Assembly: GCA_030603375.1 (NCBI GenBank)
Contig: JAUVXY010000004.1
Location: 1 to 23,312, forward strand
DNA: 23,312 nt
Direction of reading: 5' to 3'
Source: Actinomycetes bacterium
GTDB taxonomy: Bacteria > Actinomycetota > Humimicrobiia > Humimicrobiales > Humimicrobiaceae
Shown: positions 1 to 7,264 of the stretch, piece after piece
How the letters are laid out: each line of letters starts with the position of its first letter
Numbering within the stretch: position 1 is the stretch's first letter
The notes under the pieces: model-generated
Database searches by the model: none
What the model was told of the DNA's origin: nothing
The model's input: only the letters and a program-made list of their open reading frames with translations
Made by a program: the position numbers and the translations under genes

Positions 1-273
1 GTCAGCTTCATCCTGAGCTTTCTGCTTTATTTCTTCAGCTATTTTGTGCGCTGATACAAGTGCATCTTGTATGACTTTCCCCATGTCATGGTCTTTGCCA
101 GATCCTTCAAACTTAAGCTTATCAAGGCTCTCCTGTAATTCTTCGTTCTTTTTGTATAGCTTCTCAAATTCCAATGATAAGGTATCTAAAAACTTATCAA
201 CTTCTTCAGGCTTGTAGCCTTTAAATACTACGTGAAACTCTTTTTTTTGTATATAATCAGAATTTATATCCAT
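1..273 (-). CDS. divIVA: DivIVA-family cell division/polarity scaffold, N-terminal 91 residues (cut by window edge)
   Basis: Coiled-coil protein of the DivIVA/Wag31/GpsB family, which binds negatively curved membrane at poles and septa and recruits division or growth proteins. Reading leftward from the ATG at 271-273 gives 91 codons open to the window edge. Residues 12-31 contain the family signature, an EFxxVxKGYxPEEVDxFLD-like block (KGYKPEEVDKFLD at about 18-30), followed by a Leu/Glu/Lys-rich heptad region typical of the coiled coil. A good Shine-Dalgarno (AGGGGTG, about 7 bases before the ATG) supports the start. It follows yggT by 39 bases and is the last gene visible in the run; divIVA at the end of a sepF-yggT tail is the usual arrangement in Gram-positive lineages. 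The C-terminal part is outside the window, so length and oligomerisation region cannot be judged. Confidence 0.93.
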   Translation of the reverse strand, partial: MDINSDYIQKKEFHVVFKGYKPEEVDKFLDTLSLEFEKLYKKNEELQESLDKLKFEGSGKDHDMGKVIQDALVSAHKIAEEIKQKAQDEAD

Positions 274-312
274 ACACTATCACCCCTTTATAATTTTAAT
301 CAATAACACAAC

Positions 313-597
313 TTATAAAAATTTATACAGTAGAAACCTGAGCACAAACAATATAAATTGAATTGTTAAAATAGCAATAATTGGAGAAAAGTCAATATAG
401 CTTCTCCCAACTTTTGACATAGGTATTACCTTCCTGAATACTGCAATAAACGGTTCTGTAATTTCAACAATAAACCTGTAGATTCTGCCCAATGTGCCTT
501 TGGGAGAAATTCTAAACCAGGATATTATTATCTTTATCAATATTACCCAGATATATATCTGTAAAAAATATATAATTAGTTCAAAAAATATTCTTAT
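313..597 (-). CDS. yggT: YggT family integral membrane protein, probable ATA start
   Basis: Small two-helix membrane protein of the YggT (YlmG/Ycf19) family, linked to cell division and envelope or osmotic functions; its molecular role is not well defined. The frame encodes an N-terminal helix, a conserved SWF..SP segment, ITEPFIAVFRKVIP, then IDFSPIIAIL leading into the second helix, all in family order. The first conventional start in frame is a TTG at 538-540, but that begins inside the first membrane helix. Upstream in the same frame there are 19 further hydrophobic codons (RIFFELIIYFLQIYIWVI), as in full-length homologues of about 90 residues, and no ATG, GTG or TTG. An AGGAGG lies 5 bases before an ATA at 595-597, so I place the start there (94 residues). 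The gene follows the proC stop by 12 bases. Family call is firm; the start is an inference. Confidence 0.85.
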   Translation of the reverse strand: MRIFFELIIYFLQIYIWVILIKIIISWFRISPKGTLGRIYRFIVEITEPFIAVFRKVIPMSKVGRSYIDFSPIIAILTIQFILFVLRFLLYKFL

Positions 598-602
598 AAC
601 TG

Positions 603-608
603 CCTCCT
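603..608 (-). promoter_or_regulatory. Shine-Dalgarno AGGAGG of yggT
   Basis: On the minus strand AGGAGG directly follows the proC stop. It is the strongest ribosome-binding sequence of the window, and the codon at ideal distance (5 bases) is ATA, not ATG, GTG or TTG. It decides the yggT start in favour of the longer form. Confidence 0.7.
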
Positions 609-609
609 A

Positions 610-1434
610 TTATTTAGTTAAAAAATTTTGTAGTTCGTATGCTCTTTTTACGGCACTATTTACTGCACTTTTTATAATTTCACCAAGTTTATACTCGCCA
701 AACTCTTTTAAAGCTTTTTCAGTCGTTCCGCCCGGTGATGCAACCATTTTAATTAGATTATCGATATCAGTTCCCGGCTTCTTCATCAGCTCTCCTGCTC
801 CGATCATAGTATTTATAACTAATCTTTTGGCTACTTCACGGCTAAGGCCTTCTTTTTCTCCTGCTTCTATCAGATGTTTGCAAAAAAGAAAAAAGTAGGC
901 TGGTCCGCTTCCGCTTAGAGCAGTAGCTATATTCTGATACTCTTCATCTATTACTACATAATCACCCACGCTTTCAATCAAATCCAGCGTAAATTTCAAG
1001 TCATTTTCTGAGACATTTTTTCCTTTGCTTACAGCAGACATACCTTTCTTGAGTAAAGCCGGGCTGTTTGGCATCACTCTTATAACAGAAACTTTTTTAT
1101 TTAACTTTTCCTCTATATAAAAAGTAGCCACCCCTGCAACAATGCTTATAACAACACTGCTTTTGTCGCTAAATCCAGTTTTTATTTCATCTAAGAGTAC
1201 GTCTAAATTTTGAGGCTTTACTGCTAACAGAATGTACTCGGAGCTCTTTACGACATCTAAATTACTCTCAGCAGTGGACACGCTATAATTATTTCTAATA
1301 TACTTTTTTCTTTCACTCCTGATATCATATACAGTTATTTGACTTGCCCCCAGGAACGCTGAATCAAGCATACCCCTGAGTATCGCCTCACCCATATTAC
1401 CGCAGCCGATTATTCCTAATTTATAATAAGTCAA
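610..1434 (-). CDS. proC: Pyrroline-5-carboxylate reductase
   Basis: Cytosolic enzyme that reduces 1-pyrroline-5-carboxylate to L-proline with NAD(P)H, the last step of proline synthesis. The 274-residue length is normal. It has the N-terminal Rossmann motif GCGNMG (residues 10-15), AVKPQ (71-75), the MPNSP block (121-125), the C-terminal dimerisation and active-site motif SGSGPAY (174-180), and SPGGTT (233-238). The start is TTG at 1432-1434: the codon directly before it in frame is TAA, so no longer form is possible, and an AAAGG lies about 9 bases upstream. It sits 37 bases after sepF. A proline gene in a division operon is biochemically unrelated, but sepF-proC neighbourhood is known in Cyanobacteria and other Terrabacteria, so the position is conserved rather than accidental. 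Confidence 0.96.
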   Translation of the reverse strand: MTYYKLGIIGCGNMGEAILRGMLDSAFLGASQITVYDIRSERKKYIRNNYSVSTAESNLDVVKSSEYILLAVKPQNLDVLLDEIKTGFSDKSSVVISIVAGVATFYIEEKLNKKVSVIRVMPNSPALLKKGMSAVSKGKNVSENDLKFTLDLIESVGDYVVIDEEYQNIATALSGSGPAYFFLFCKHLIEAGEKEGLSREVAKRLVINTMIGAGELMKKPGTDIDNLIKMVASPGGTTEKALKEFGEYKLGEIIKSAVNSAVKRAYELQNFLTK

Positions 1435-1471
1435 TTACATAAGCCTTTCTTGCAGCTTTTGTTTAATTATC

Positions 1472-1981
1472 CTAAAACTGATTGTACAATCCCTTTTCAT
1501 GCAGCACCTCTTTTTCTTTTGAAGTCACGGTAACATTGTATGGCGTAATTAAAAATACTTTGTTTGCTACCTTTTCAATGCTCCCTTCCAGCGCATAAGT
1601 GAGCCCGCTGCAGAAATCGATAACTCTTTTGGACAAATCCGGGTTTGTGTTTTGCAAGTTAACAATTACCGGCACTTCTTTTTTAAAATCATCGCCTATG
1701 GATTGGACATCTTCAAATTCATGTGGTTCAGCTATAGATACCCGTGAACTTTTTTCATCTTTAACACCACGAGCAAATCTCTTCTTCCTTTCAGGTTTAA
1801 ACCTAACCACGTTTTTCTCCTCAAAGCTATTTTGTTGATATTTCTCTCTCATTCTGCCTTTATCTTTCATAAGCGCATCGCTGCCACCTGCTTCGCCGTC
1901 ATTAAAATCTTCTCTGTCGTAATCATCACCATCTTCATCTAATCCCAAAAAAGATAATGTTTTTTTAAAAAACTTGCTCAT
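1472..1981 (-). CDS. sepF: Cell division protein SepF
   Basis: SepF binds the C-terminal tail of FtsZ and tethers the Z ring to the membrane, working beside or instead of FtsA. The 169-residue protein has the expected three parts: a short amphipathic membrane-binding helix (about residues 1-13, SKFFKKTLSFLGL), a polar acidic and basic linker (about 14-80), and the globular SepF core (about 82-155) with VNLQNTN, KRVIDFCSGLTYALEGSI and FLITPYNVTV, the family's characteristic blocks. The ATG at 1979-1981 is preceded by AGGGGA. It follows ftsZ by 52 bases. The yggS and pgeF genes often found between ftsZ and sepF in Gram-positive bacteria are missing here. Confidence 0.96.
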   Translation of the reverse strand: MSKFFKKTLSFLGLDEDGDDYDREDFNDGEAGGSDALMKDKGRMREKYQQNSFEEKNVVRFKPERKKRFARGVKDEKSSRVSIAEPHEFEDVQSIGDDFKKEVPVIVNLQNTNPDLSKRVIDFCSGLTYALEGSIEKVANKVFLITPYNVTVTSKEKEVLHEKGLYNQF

Positions 1982-2033
1982 AGATTTCCCCTGTCTAAAA
2001 AAAATTAATAAATTAATCTATTGCGTATTTTTA

Positions 2034-3209
2034 TTATAATTTCTTATTATCTCTTAAAAAAGTTGGTATATCCAGATAATCATTTTCTTCTGCAGATTTA
2101 AAGTCATTTTCTGATATTTCACTGGAATCAAATAATTTTTCTCCTTCCCGTACAACGTCTTCCTGTAAATCTTTACGCAAATCTTCTAACTCTTCCTTAG
2201 CTTTCTTTTTCTTCTCCGCACTTTTACTTTTAGTTGCTTTGTCTGTTTTAATAACCTTATCTAATAATTTATCCTTAAACCCTGTAGCAATGATGGTTAC
2301 CTTTATTTGGTCCTTCATATTCTCGTCAATTACAGCTCCGAATATTATATTTGCATTTGGACTTGCAGCATTTCTAACTATCTCTGCTGCTTCATTTACT
2401 TCAAACAGCTTTAGATCTGATCCTCCTGATATATTTAGCAAAATCCCTTTTGCTCCTTCTATTGAAGTTTCAATCAAAGGGCTGTTAATTGCAACTTGAG
2501 CAGCTTTAATGGCTCTATTTTCCCCTGTTGCCATACCATCTCCTAAAAGAGCGTTTCCAGCATCCTTGATAATTGACTTAACATCTGCAAAATCCAGGTT
2601 TATTAAACCAGGCAGGGTAATCAAATCAGTAACTCCTCTTACTCCGGCTTTTAGAATCTGGTCAGCTAATTTGAAGGCACCCATAAGCGTAGTATTTTCA
2701 TCAGAAATTTCCAGCAACTTATCATTAGGAATTACTATTAAAGTATCAACATCATCTCTTAACTTTTTTATTCCTTCTTCAGCCTGACTCATTCTTTTGC
2801 TACCCTCAAAAGTAAAAGGTTTTGTTACAACAGCTACAGTTAGACACCCTTCTTCCCTTGCTATATTGGCCACAGCAGGCGCTGCGCCGCTTCCAGTGCC
2901 TCCACCTTCCCCGCAGGTAACAAAGACCATATCAGCATCTTTAACTGCTTCTCTTATCGCATTAGCAGATTTCTCAGCAGCTGCTTTACCCATTTCCGGG
3001 TCAGAACCTGCTCCAAGCCCAGAACTACCAATCAATACTTTCCTATCTGCATTTGACATCATAAGGGCTTGAGCATCCGTGTTCAAAGCTATAAATTCAC
3101 AGCCGCTTATATTGTCCTCCATCATTCTATTGACAGCATTGCTGCCCCCTCCGCCAACACCTATTACTCTTATGACAGCATAGTAATTCTTGTCTAGCTC
3201 TATATTCAC
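2034..3209 (-). CDS. ftsZ: Cell division GTPase FtsZ
   Basis: Tubulin-like GTPase that polymerises into the cytokinetic Z ring. The 391 residues contain the N-terminal GGGGSNAVNRM nucleotide motif (about 19-30), the tubulin signature GGGTGSG (102-108), the T7 catalytic loop NLDFADV (204-210, with Asp206 and Asp209), and a conserved C-terminal peptide DIPTFLR (380-386) that binds FtsA and SepF. The linker before it (about 318-376) is long, highly charged and Lys/Glu-rich. Translation starts at GTG 3207-3209, behind a GGGGG Shine-Dalgarno that lies in the 9-base gap after ftsA. Tight spacing indicates co-transcription with ftsA. All catalytic motifs appear intact. Confidence 0.98.
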   Translation of the reverse strand: MNIELDKNYYAVIRVIGVGGGGSNAVNRMMEDNISGCEFIALNTDAQALMMSNADRKVLIGSSGLGAGSDPEMGKAAAEKSANAIREAVKDADMVFVTCGEGGGTGSGAAPAVANIAREEGCLTVAVVTKPFTFEGSKRMSQAEEGIKKLRDDVDTLIVIPNDKLLEISDENTTLMGAFKLADQILKAGVRGVTDLITLPGLINLDFADVKSIIKDAGNALLGDGMATGENRAIKAAQVAINSPLIETSIEGAKGILLNISGGSDLKLFEVNEAAEIVRNAASPNANIIFGAVIDENMKDQIKVTIIATGFKDKLLDKVIKTDKATKSKSAEKKKKAKEELEDLRKDLQEDVVREGEKLFDSSEISENDFKSAEENDYLDIPTFLRDNKKL

Positions 3210-3218
3210 TTTTGCCCC

Positions 3219-4472
3219 CTAATTCTCACTTCTTAAAACTTTTAAAATAAATTTTCTAAACTTATCCATTAAACTTACATCTTTTCGTTTTTTATTCTCA
3301 ATATGCTCAGAACCTATAAATTTCTCCATTTGATAAGCATATTTTAGCAGCCCTACCCCTGTAGAATAAATAGGATTGCCTATTACTTCAGATGGTCCTT
3401 CTACTTCAATAGAAACACCTGTCCTGACAGGCATATCAAATATAGTATTTGCAAGAGATGACAAGCCATTTATCTGTGAAGCCCCTCCTGTAATGACAAG
3501 ACCGCAGGGAACAGAATGTAAAATTTTGTAATTTTCTATTTTTTCTTTCACCAAATTTAACATCTCTTTAACCCTTGAATTTACAATGGTATAAAGACGT
3601 ATATTTAACATTGTTTTACTTCTGTCAATCTTAATCTCGCCCATATTGATTTTATTTAATGTTTCGTAGAAATTATAATCCACATTTGCAAACTTTTTCT
3701 TGATCTCTTCAGCTTTTGAAAAAGGAATATTCAGCCCAATAGATATATCATTGGTTATAAAATTGCCGCCCACCGGTAAGCAGTAGGTAAAAATCATTTT
3801 TTTATTTTTATAAACAGCAACATCTGTTGTACCCCCTCCTATATCAAGCATTATTACTCCGCTTTCCTTTTCTTCCGTAGTTAAAACAGCTTCACTCGAA
3901 GCCAGAGCCTCAAGTATAATATCCTCAATTTCAATATTTGTTGCCTTAACACTATTTACTACATTTTTTATAGATGGAGCCAGCCCATATATCACCAGTA
4001 ATTCCACAGCTAATTTATTGGCATAAAGTCCCACCGGGTCTTCTCTTTCTTTTTCTTCATCCACAACAAATTGTTTTATCAGTGTATGGATGACATCATA
4101 TTGAGGAGGCATATTTACTTTGTTTGCAGTTGTGATAAGCTTATCCACATCAGATTTTCTTACCACTTTGCTTGGAGAATTTATATTTATTTCATTCCAA
4201 TTACTAATAAAAGAAATATGCTTCCCTGTAACGCCAATATATGCGCTATCTATAAATAAATTTGCTGATTTTTCTGCAGCTTCTACTGAATCAAGTATAG
4301 ACTTAGAAGCTTCCTTTATATCAACTACTACGCCTTTCCTAATCCCTATGCAGCTTGAAATGCCAAAACCCTTTACTGATAATATATTGTCCTTCTTGAC
4401 TTCTCCAATCAAGGTACTGATTTTCGTTGTACCGATGTCAATAGACACGATATGTTTGTTAGCCACAGCCAA
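3219..4472 (-). CDS. ftsA: Cell division protein FtsA
   Basis: Actin-fold ATPase that tethers FtsZ to the membrane and recruits later division proteins. The 417-residue protein shows the phosphate-1 motif VSIDIGTTK (9-17), the 1C domain region after about residue 80, the phosphate-2/DIGGGTTD motif (210-217), the adenosine motif VITGGAS (326-332), and a C-terminal amphipathic membrane-targeting helix (about 401-415, LMDKFRKFILKVL). The start is the TTG at 4470-4472, 6 bases after the strong AGGTGGAGG at 4479-4487; a GTG two codons further on is at a worse distance. FtsA is missing from most typical Actinobacteria, so its presence beside SepF is useful for placing the organism. Confidence 0.97.
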   Translation of the reverse strand: MAVANKHIVSIDIGTTKISTLIGEVKKDNILSVKGFGISSCIGIRKGVVVDIKEASKSILDSVEAAEKSANLFIDSAYIGVTGKHISFISNWNEININSPSKVVRKSDVDKLITTANKVNMPPQYDVIHTLIKQFVVDEEKEREDPVGLYANKLAVELLVIYGLAPSIKNVVNSVKATNIEIEDIILEALASSEAVLTTEEKESGVIMLDIGGGTTDVAVYKNKKMIFTYCLPVGGNFITNDISIGLNIPFSKAEEIKKKFANVDYNFYETLNKINMGEIKIDRSKTMLNIRLYTIVNSRVKEMLNLVKEKIENYKILHSVPCGLVITGGASQINGLSSLANTIFDMPVRTGVSIEVEGPSEVIGNPIYSTGVGLLKYAYQMEKFIGSEHIENKKRKDVSLMDKFRKFILKVLRSEN

Positions 4473-4498
4473 GTTAAACCTCCACCTAAAAGTACTTA

Positions 4499-5290
4499 TT
4501 ATCTTACAGTTGGGTTTTCAACAATCCTTAAATCTATTGTATCATACTCAAACTCTTCTATTAACAATTGATCCATTATTTGTTTTAGTATTTCACATTT
4601 TTGAACTATGTTATCGCTGCTCCCAAAAATTATTTCTTTTTTTCCGGTAGTCAAAAAAATTATATCTCCATATACATTTTTTGCTAATTTTGCTTCTTTG
4701 ATGTCTTCTTTTATCTTGCTATCCAAAATTAAATATATTTTCCCACAACTTAAAGCATTTTTTTTGGCAATCTTCTCACCAGGCTCAGGATAGTAGTCTA
4801 CAGCATCTCTAACTAATATTAACCGGCGATACTTTTCTTGTTCGTCCTTGCCTATTTCCTCTAAAATTACCCCTTCATCGTCAGCAAGATACAACTTATT
4901 TCCATGAGCTATCCTTATGTATGGATTTCGCTCTCTCACTGTTATTTTAATTTCATCTGGAAATATCTTGTTCAGTTTAACTTCTTTGATCCAGAATAGA
5001 TCCTCTATTAATTTATCCTCTGCTTTCTTTACATTTACTTCAAATATATTTGTTCCAACTGTGTCTGTTATCTGTTCTTTAATTGCGCTATCCTGATAAT
5101 GGCTATTGCCTTCAACTTCAATGCTTTTAATCTTAAAATAATTACTATTATATAGATAATTCAATCCCCATAGCATTCCTACAAAAAATATGCCGATTAA
5201 AAAAAGTCTAAAAAACCTCCAGAACCTCCTTACTGCTACTTTTCTTCTCCTTATTAGAAGCTTATTCTTTTTCCTATATTTTTTCACCAT
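4499..5290 (-). CDS. ftsQ: Cell division protein FtsQ/DivIB
   Basis: Bitopic membrane protein of the FtsQ-FtsL-FtsB (DivIB-FtsL-DivIC) complex that signals to FtsW-FtsI at the septum. It has a basic cytoplasmic tail (about 1-28, many Lys and Arg), one membrane helix (about 29-47), an extracytoplasmic POTRA domain (about 51-120, beginning FKIKSIEVEGN and ending PDEIKITVRERNPY), and the FtsQ beta domain to residue 263. Length fits the family. No clear Shine-Dalgarno precedes the ATG at 5288-5290; the ddl stop is 10 bases upstream, so coupling to ddl translation is likely. It is followed 26 bases later by ftsA, the classic ftsQ-ftsA-ftsZ order. Confidence 0.93.
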   Translation of the reverse strand: MVKKYRKKNKLLIRRRKVAVRRFWRFFRLFLIGIFFVGMLWGLNYLYNSNYFKIKSIEVEGNSHYQDSAIKEQITDTVGTNIFEVNVKKAEDKLIEDLFWIKEVKLNKIFPDEIKITVRERNPYIRIAHGNKLYLADDEGVILEEIGKDEQEKYRRLILVRDAVDYYPEPGEKIAKKNALSCGKIYLILDSKIKEDIKEAKLAKNVYGDIIFLTTGKKEIIFGSSDNIVQKCEILKQIMDQLLIEEFEYDTIDLRIVENPTVR

Positions 5291-5300
5291 TTTAAGGCAA

Positions 5301-6278
5301 TTACATCTTTAAATCTGCAAAATTTAATATTATCTCAATCAGCAAATCAAAACTAATGCCTGCAGCTTCAGCAGCTTTTGGAACCAGGCTGGTGTTAGTC
5401 ATTCCGGGCATTGTATTTACCTCTAATATATAAGCAGTATTATCATTTCCCAATATTAAATCAACTCGCGATACACCGCTGCAATGCAAGCTCTTGTGAC
5501 TTTTTAATGCAAGGTCGGTTACATATTCACATATGTCTCTTTCAATATGTGCCGGCACTACATATTCAGTCAGCCCTTTGGTATATTTAGATTTATAATC
5601 ATAAAAGCCGCTTTTTGGCTTTATTTCTATTATCGGAAGTGCCACAGGGTCTCTGCCAATTACACTTACTGTCAGCTGTTTTCCTTCAATGAATTTCTCT
5701 ATGAGTACTTTGCTGTCATAATTTAGTGCCATCTTTATTCCATCCGCTAATTGTGCGCCATTTTCTATTATGCTTACGCCAATCGTAGATCCTTCTTTAT
5801 TTGGTTTTACAATTACCGGAAACGAAAACTTGTTTTTAACTCTTGATATTATTCCACTTAAGTCAGCTCCATCGCTGGAATTGACTTTTATGTAGCCCGG
5901 GGTAGGAATATGATTATGGATAAAAATTTTCTTTGAAAATATCTTATCCATAGCCAGCGCACTTGCCAGTACTCCTGAGCCCGTGTATGGAATTTTTAGC
6001 AATTCCAGCAATCCCTGTACCGTGCCATCTTCCCCATACTTGCCGTGAAGAGCAAGAAATGCTAAATCAATTGCTTCAAGCTTTTTACAAAAATCGTCTT
6101 TTAAATCTATAAAAAAAGCTCTGTACCCTGAATTTAGCAAAGACTTATAAATTTCCATTCCTGTTTTTAAAGAAATTTCTCTTTCAGACGAAATGCCGCC
6201 TGCTATAACTCCCACTTTCAGAAATTTTTTCTTCTCTCTAATTTTTAATTCTGAAAAATAATTTAATGTTTCTTCCAT
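5301..6278 (-). CDS. ddl: D-alanine--D-alanine ligase
   Basis: ATP-grasp enzyme joining two D-alanines for the MurF step of peptidoglycan precursor synthesis. The 325 residues include the N-terminal GGISSEREIS loop (27-36), LHGKYGEDGTVQGLLE (78-92), YTGSGV (98-103), the ATP-grasp KPNKEGSTIGVS block, the YDYKSKY segment whose tyrosine is typical of true D-Ala-D-Ala rather than D-Ala-D-Lac ligases, and EVNTMPGMTNTSLVP near the C-terminus. About 20 extra residues precede the usual N-terminus, but the ATG at 6276-6278, one base after the murB stop, is the natural start (no good Shine-Dalgarno). A vancomycin-resistance-type ligase is not suggested. Confidence 0.95.
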   Translation of the reverse strand: MEETLNYFSELKIREKKKFLKVGVIAGGISSEREISLKTGMEIYKSLLNSGYRAFFIDLKDDFCKKLEAIDLAFLALHGKYGEDGTVQGLLELLKIPYTGSGVLASALAMDKIFSKKIFIHNHIPTPGYIKVNSSDGADLSGIISRVKNKFSFPVIVKPNKEGSTIGVSIIENGAQLADGIKMALNYDSKVLIEKFIEGKQLTVSVIGRDPVALPIIEIKPKSGFYDYKSKYTKGLTEYVVPAHIERDICEYVTDLALKSHKSLHCSGVSRVDLILGNDNTAYILEVNTMPGMTNTSLVPKAAEAAGISFDLLIEIILNFADLKM

Positions 6279-6279
6279 A

Positions 6280-7218
6280 TTAGAACCCGATAATCCTTAC
6301 TTCGTACTCTAAGTTTATGTTAAATCTTTCCTTAACTTTGCTTTTTACTATTTTAGCTAAAACTATTATATCTTCAGCACAGGCTTTTTTAAAATTTTCA
6401 ATGAAATTTGAATGTCTCTCAGACACTCTTGCCCCACCATAGGCAAAACCTTTAAGACCGCACTCTTCTATCATTTCCCCTGCGCTTTTGAGTGAACCTT
6501 CTGGATTTTTAAAAAAACAACCCGCATTTTTTGTATTTGTTGGCTGAATCATTTTTTTATCCTTAATTCTACTCTTAATTTTTTCCAATATTATTTTTTT
6601 GTCTGACCTCTCAGCTGATAAGACAATATCCGTTAAAACTAAAAGATTCGGTATGCTAAAAAATCTGTAACCAAACTCATTGCTTGTAACATTTATATCT
6701 TCTTCTACAAGGCTGTTATTTTTAATTAAAATACATTTAACTTTTTTTACATATTGGCAGATCCCTTGTTTGTTGCTGCCGCTATTTCCAAGAACACTGC
6801 CGCCAAAAGTACCGGGAATTCCAGCAAGAAACGAGAAATCAAACCCTGACTTTACGGTCTTTGATACAAATTTTGAGAGACTATACGCTGCTCCTACCTG
6901 CAGTTCATTACTGTCTCCCAGCCGCAAATAATTAAACTCTTCCCCTAACTTTACAAGCACCAAATTTAGATTGCCATCATTAAATAATATATTTGTTCCG
7001 CCACCAATTATCACAATTTTAATTTTATTTACCAGGCATATATTTATTATCTTTTTTAATTTTTCTCTGCTGCCGGCAACTGCATAGCAAAGACACCTGC
7101 CGCCTGCTGCAATCGAAGTTAATTTTGCGGTACTACAGTTATATTTTATATTTTTTATGCCAGCATCACTCATTGCTTTTTGAAATTGACTTATGTTATA
7201 TTTCTCTGTTTTGTTCAT
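6280..7218 (-). CDS. murB: UDP-N-acetylenolpyruvoylglucosamine reductase
   Basis: FAD enzyme that reduces UDP-GlcNAc-enolpyruvate to UDP-MurNAc with NADPH. The 312-residue protein shows the FAD-binding GGGTNIL (72-78), AGIPGTFGGSVLGNSG (132-147), the GYRF region (183-186), NAGCFFKNPEGSLKSAGEMIE (starting at 231) and the C-terminal SERHSNFIEN and LEYEVRIIG blocks. The residue at the usual proton-donor serine position (NAGSxFKNP in many homologues) is Cys234. No Shine-Dalgarno is visible before the ATG at 7216-7218; the upstream 46 bases are A/T-rich. The gene stands between murC and ddl, the same order as in several bacteria with a full dcw cluster. Confidence 0.95.
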   Translation of the reverse strand: MNKTEKYNISQFQKAMSDAGIKNIKYNCSTAKLTSIAAGGRCLCYAVAGSREKLKKIINICLVNKIKIVIIGGGTNILFNDGNLNLVLVKLGEEFNYLRLGDSNELQVGAAYSLSKFVSKTVKSGFDFSFLAGIPGTFGGSVLGNSGSNKQGICQYVKKVKCILIKNNSLVEEDINVTSNEFGYRFFSIPNLLVLTDIVLSAERSDKKIILEKIKSRIKDKKMIQPTNTKNAGCFFKNPEGSLKSAGEMIEECGLKGFAYGGARVSERHSNFIENFKKACAEDIIVLAKIVKSKVKERFNINLEYEVRIIGF

Positions 7219-7264
7219 TTTTTACAAATATATTTTTTAACCTGATTATATTTAAAACTGCATT

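Noticed and set aside
5301..6278. Vancomycin-resistance-type D-Ala-D-Lac ligase
   Set aside because: The YDYKSKY segment and the position in the dcw cluster fit a housekeeping D-Ala-D-Ala ligase, and no vanH/vanX-like neighbours are present.
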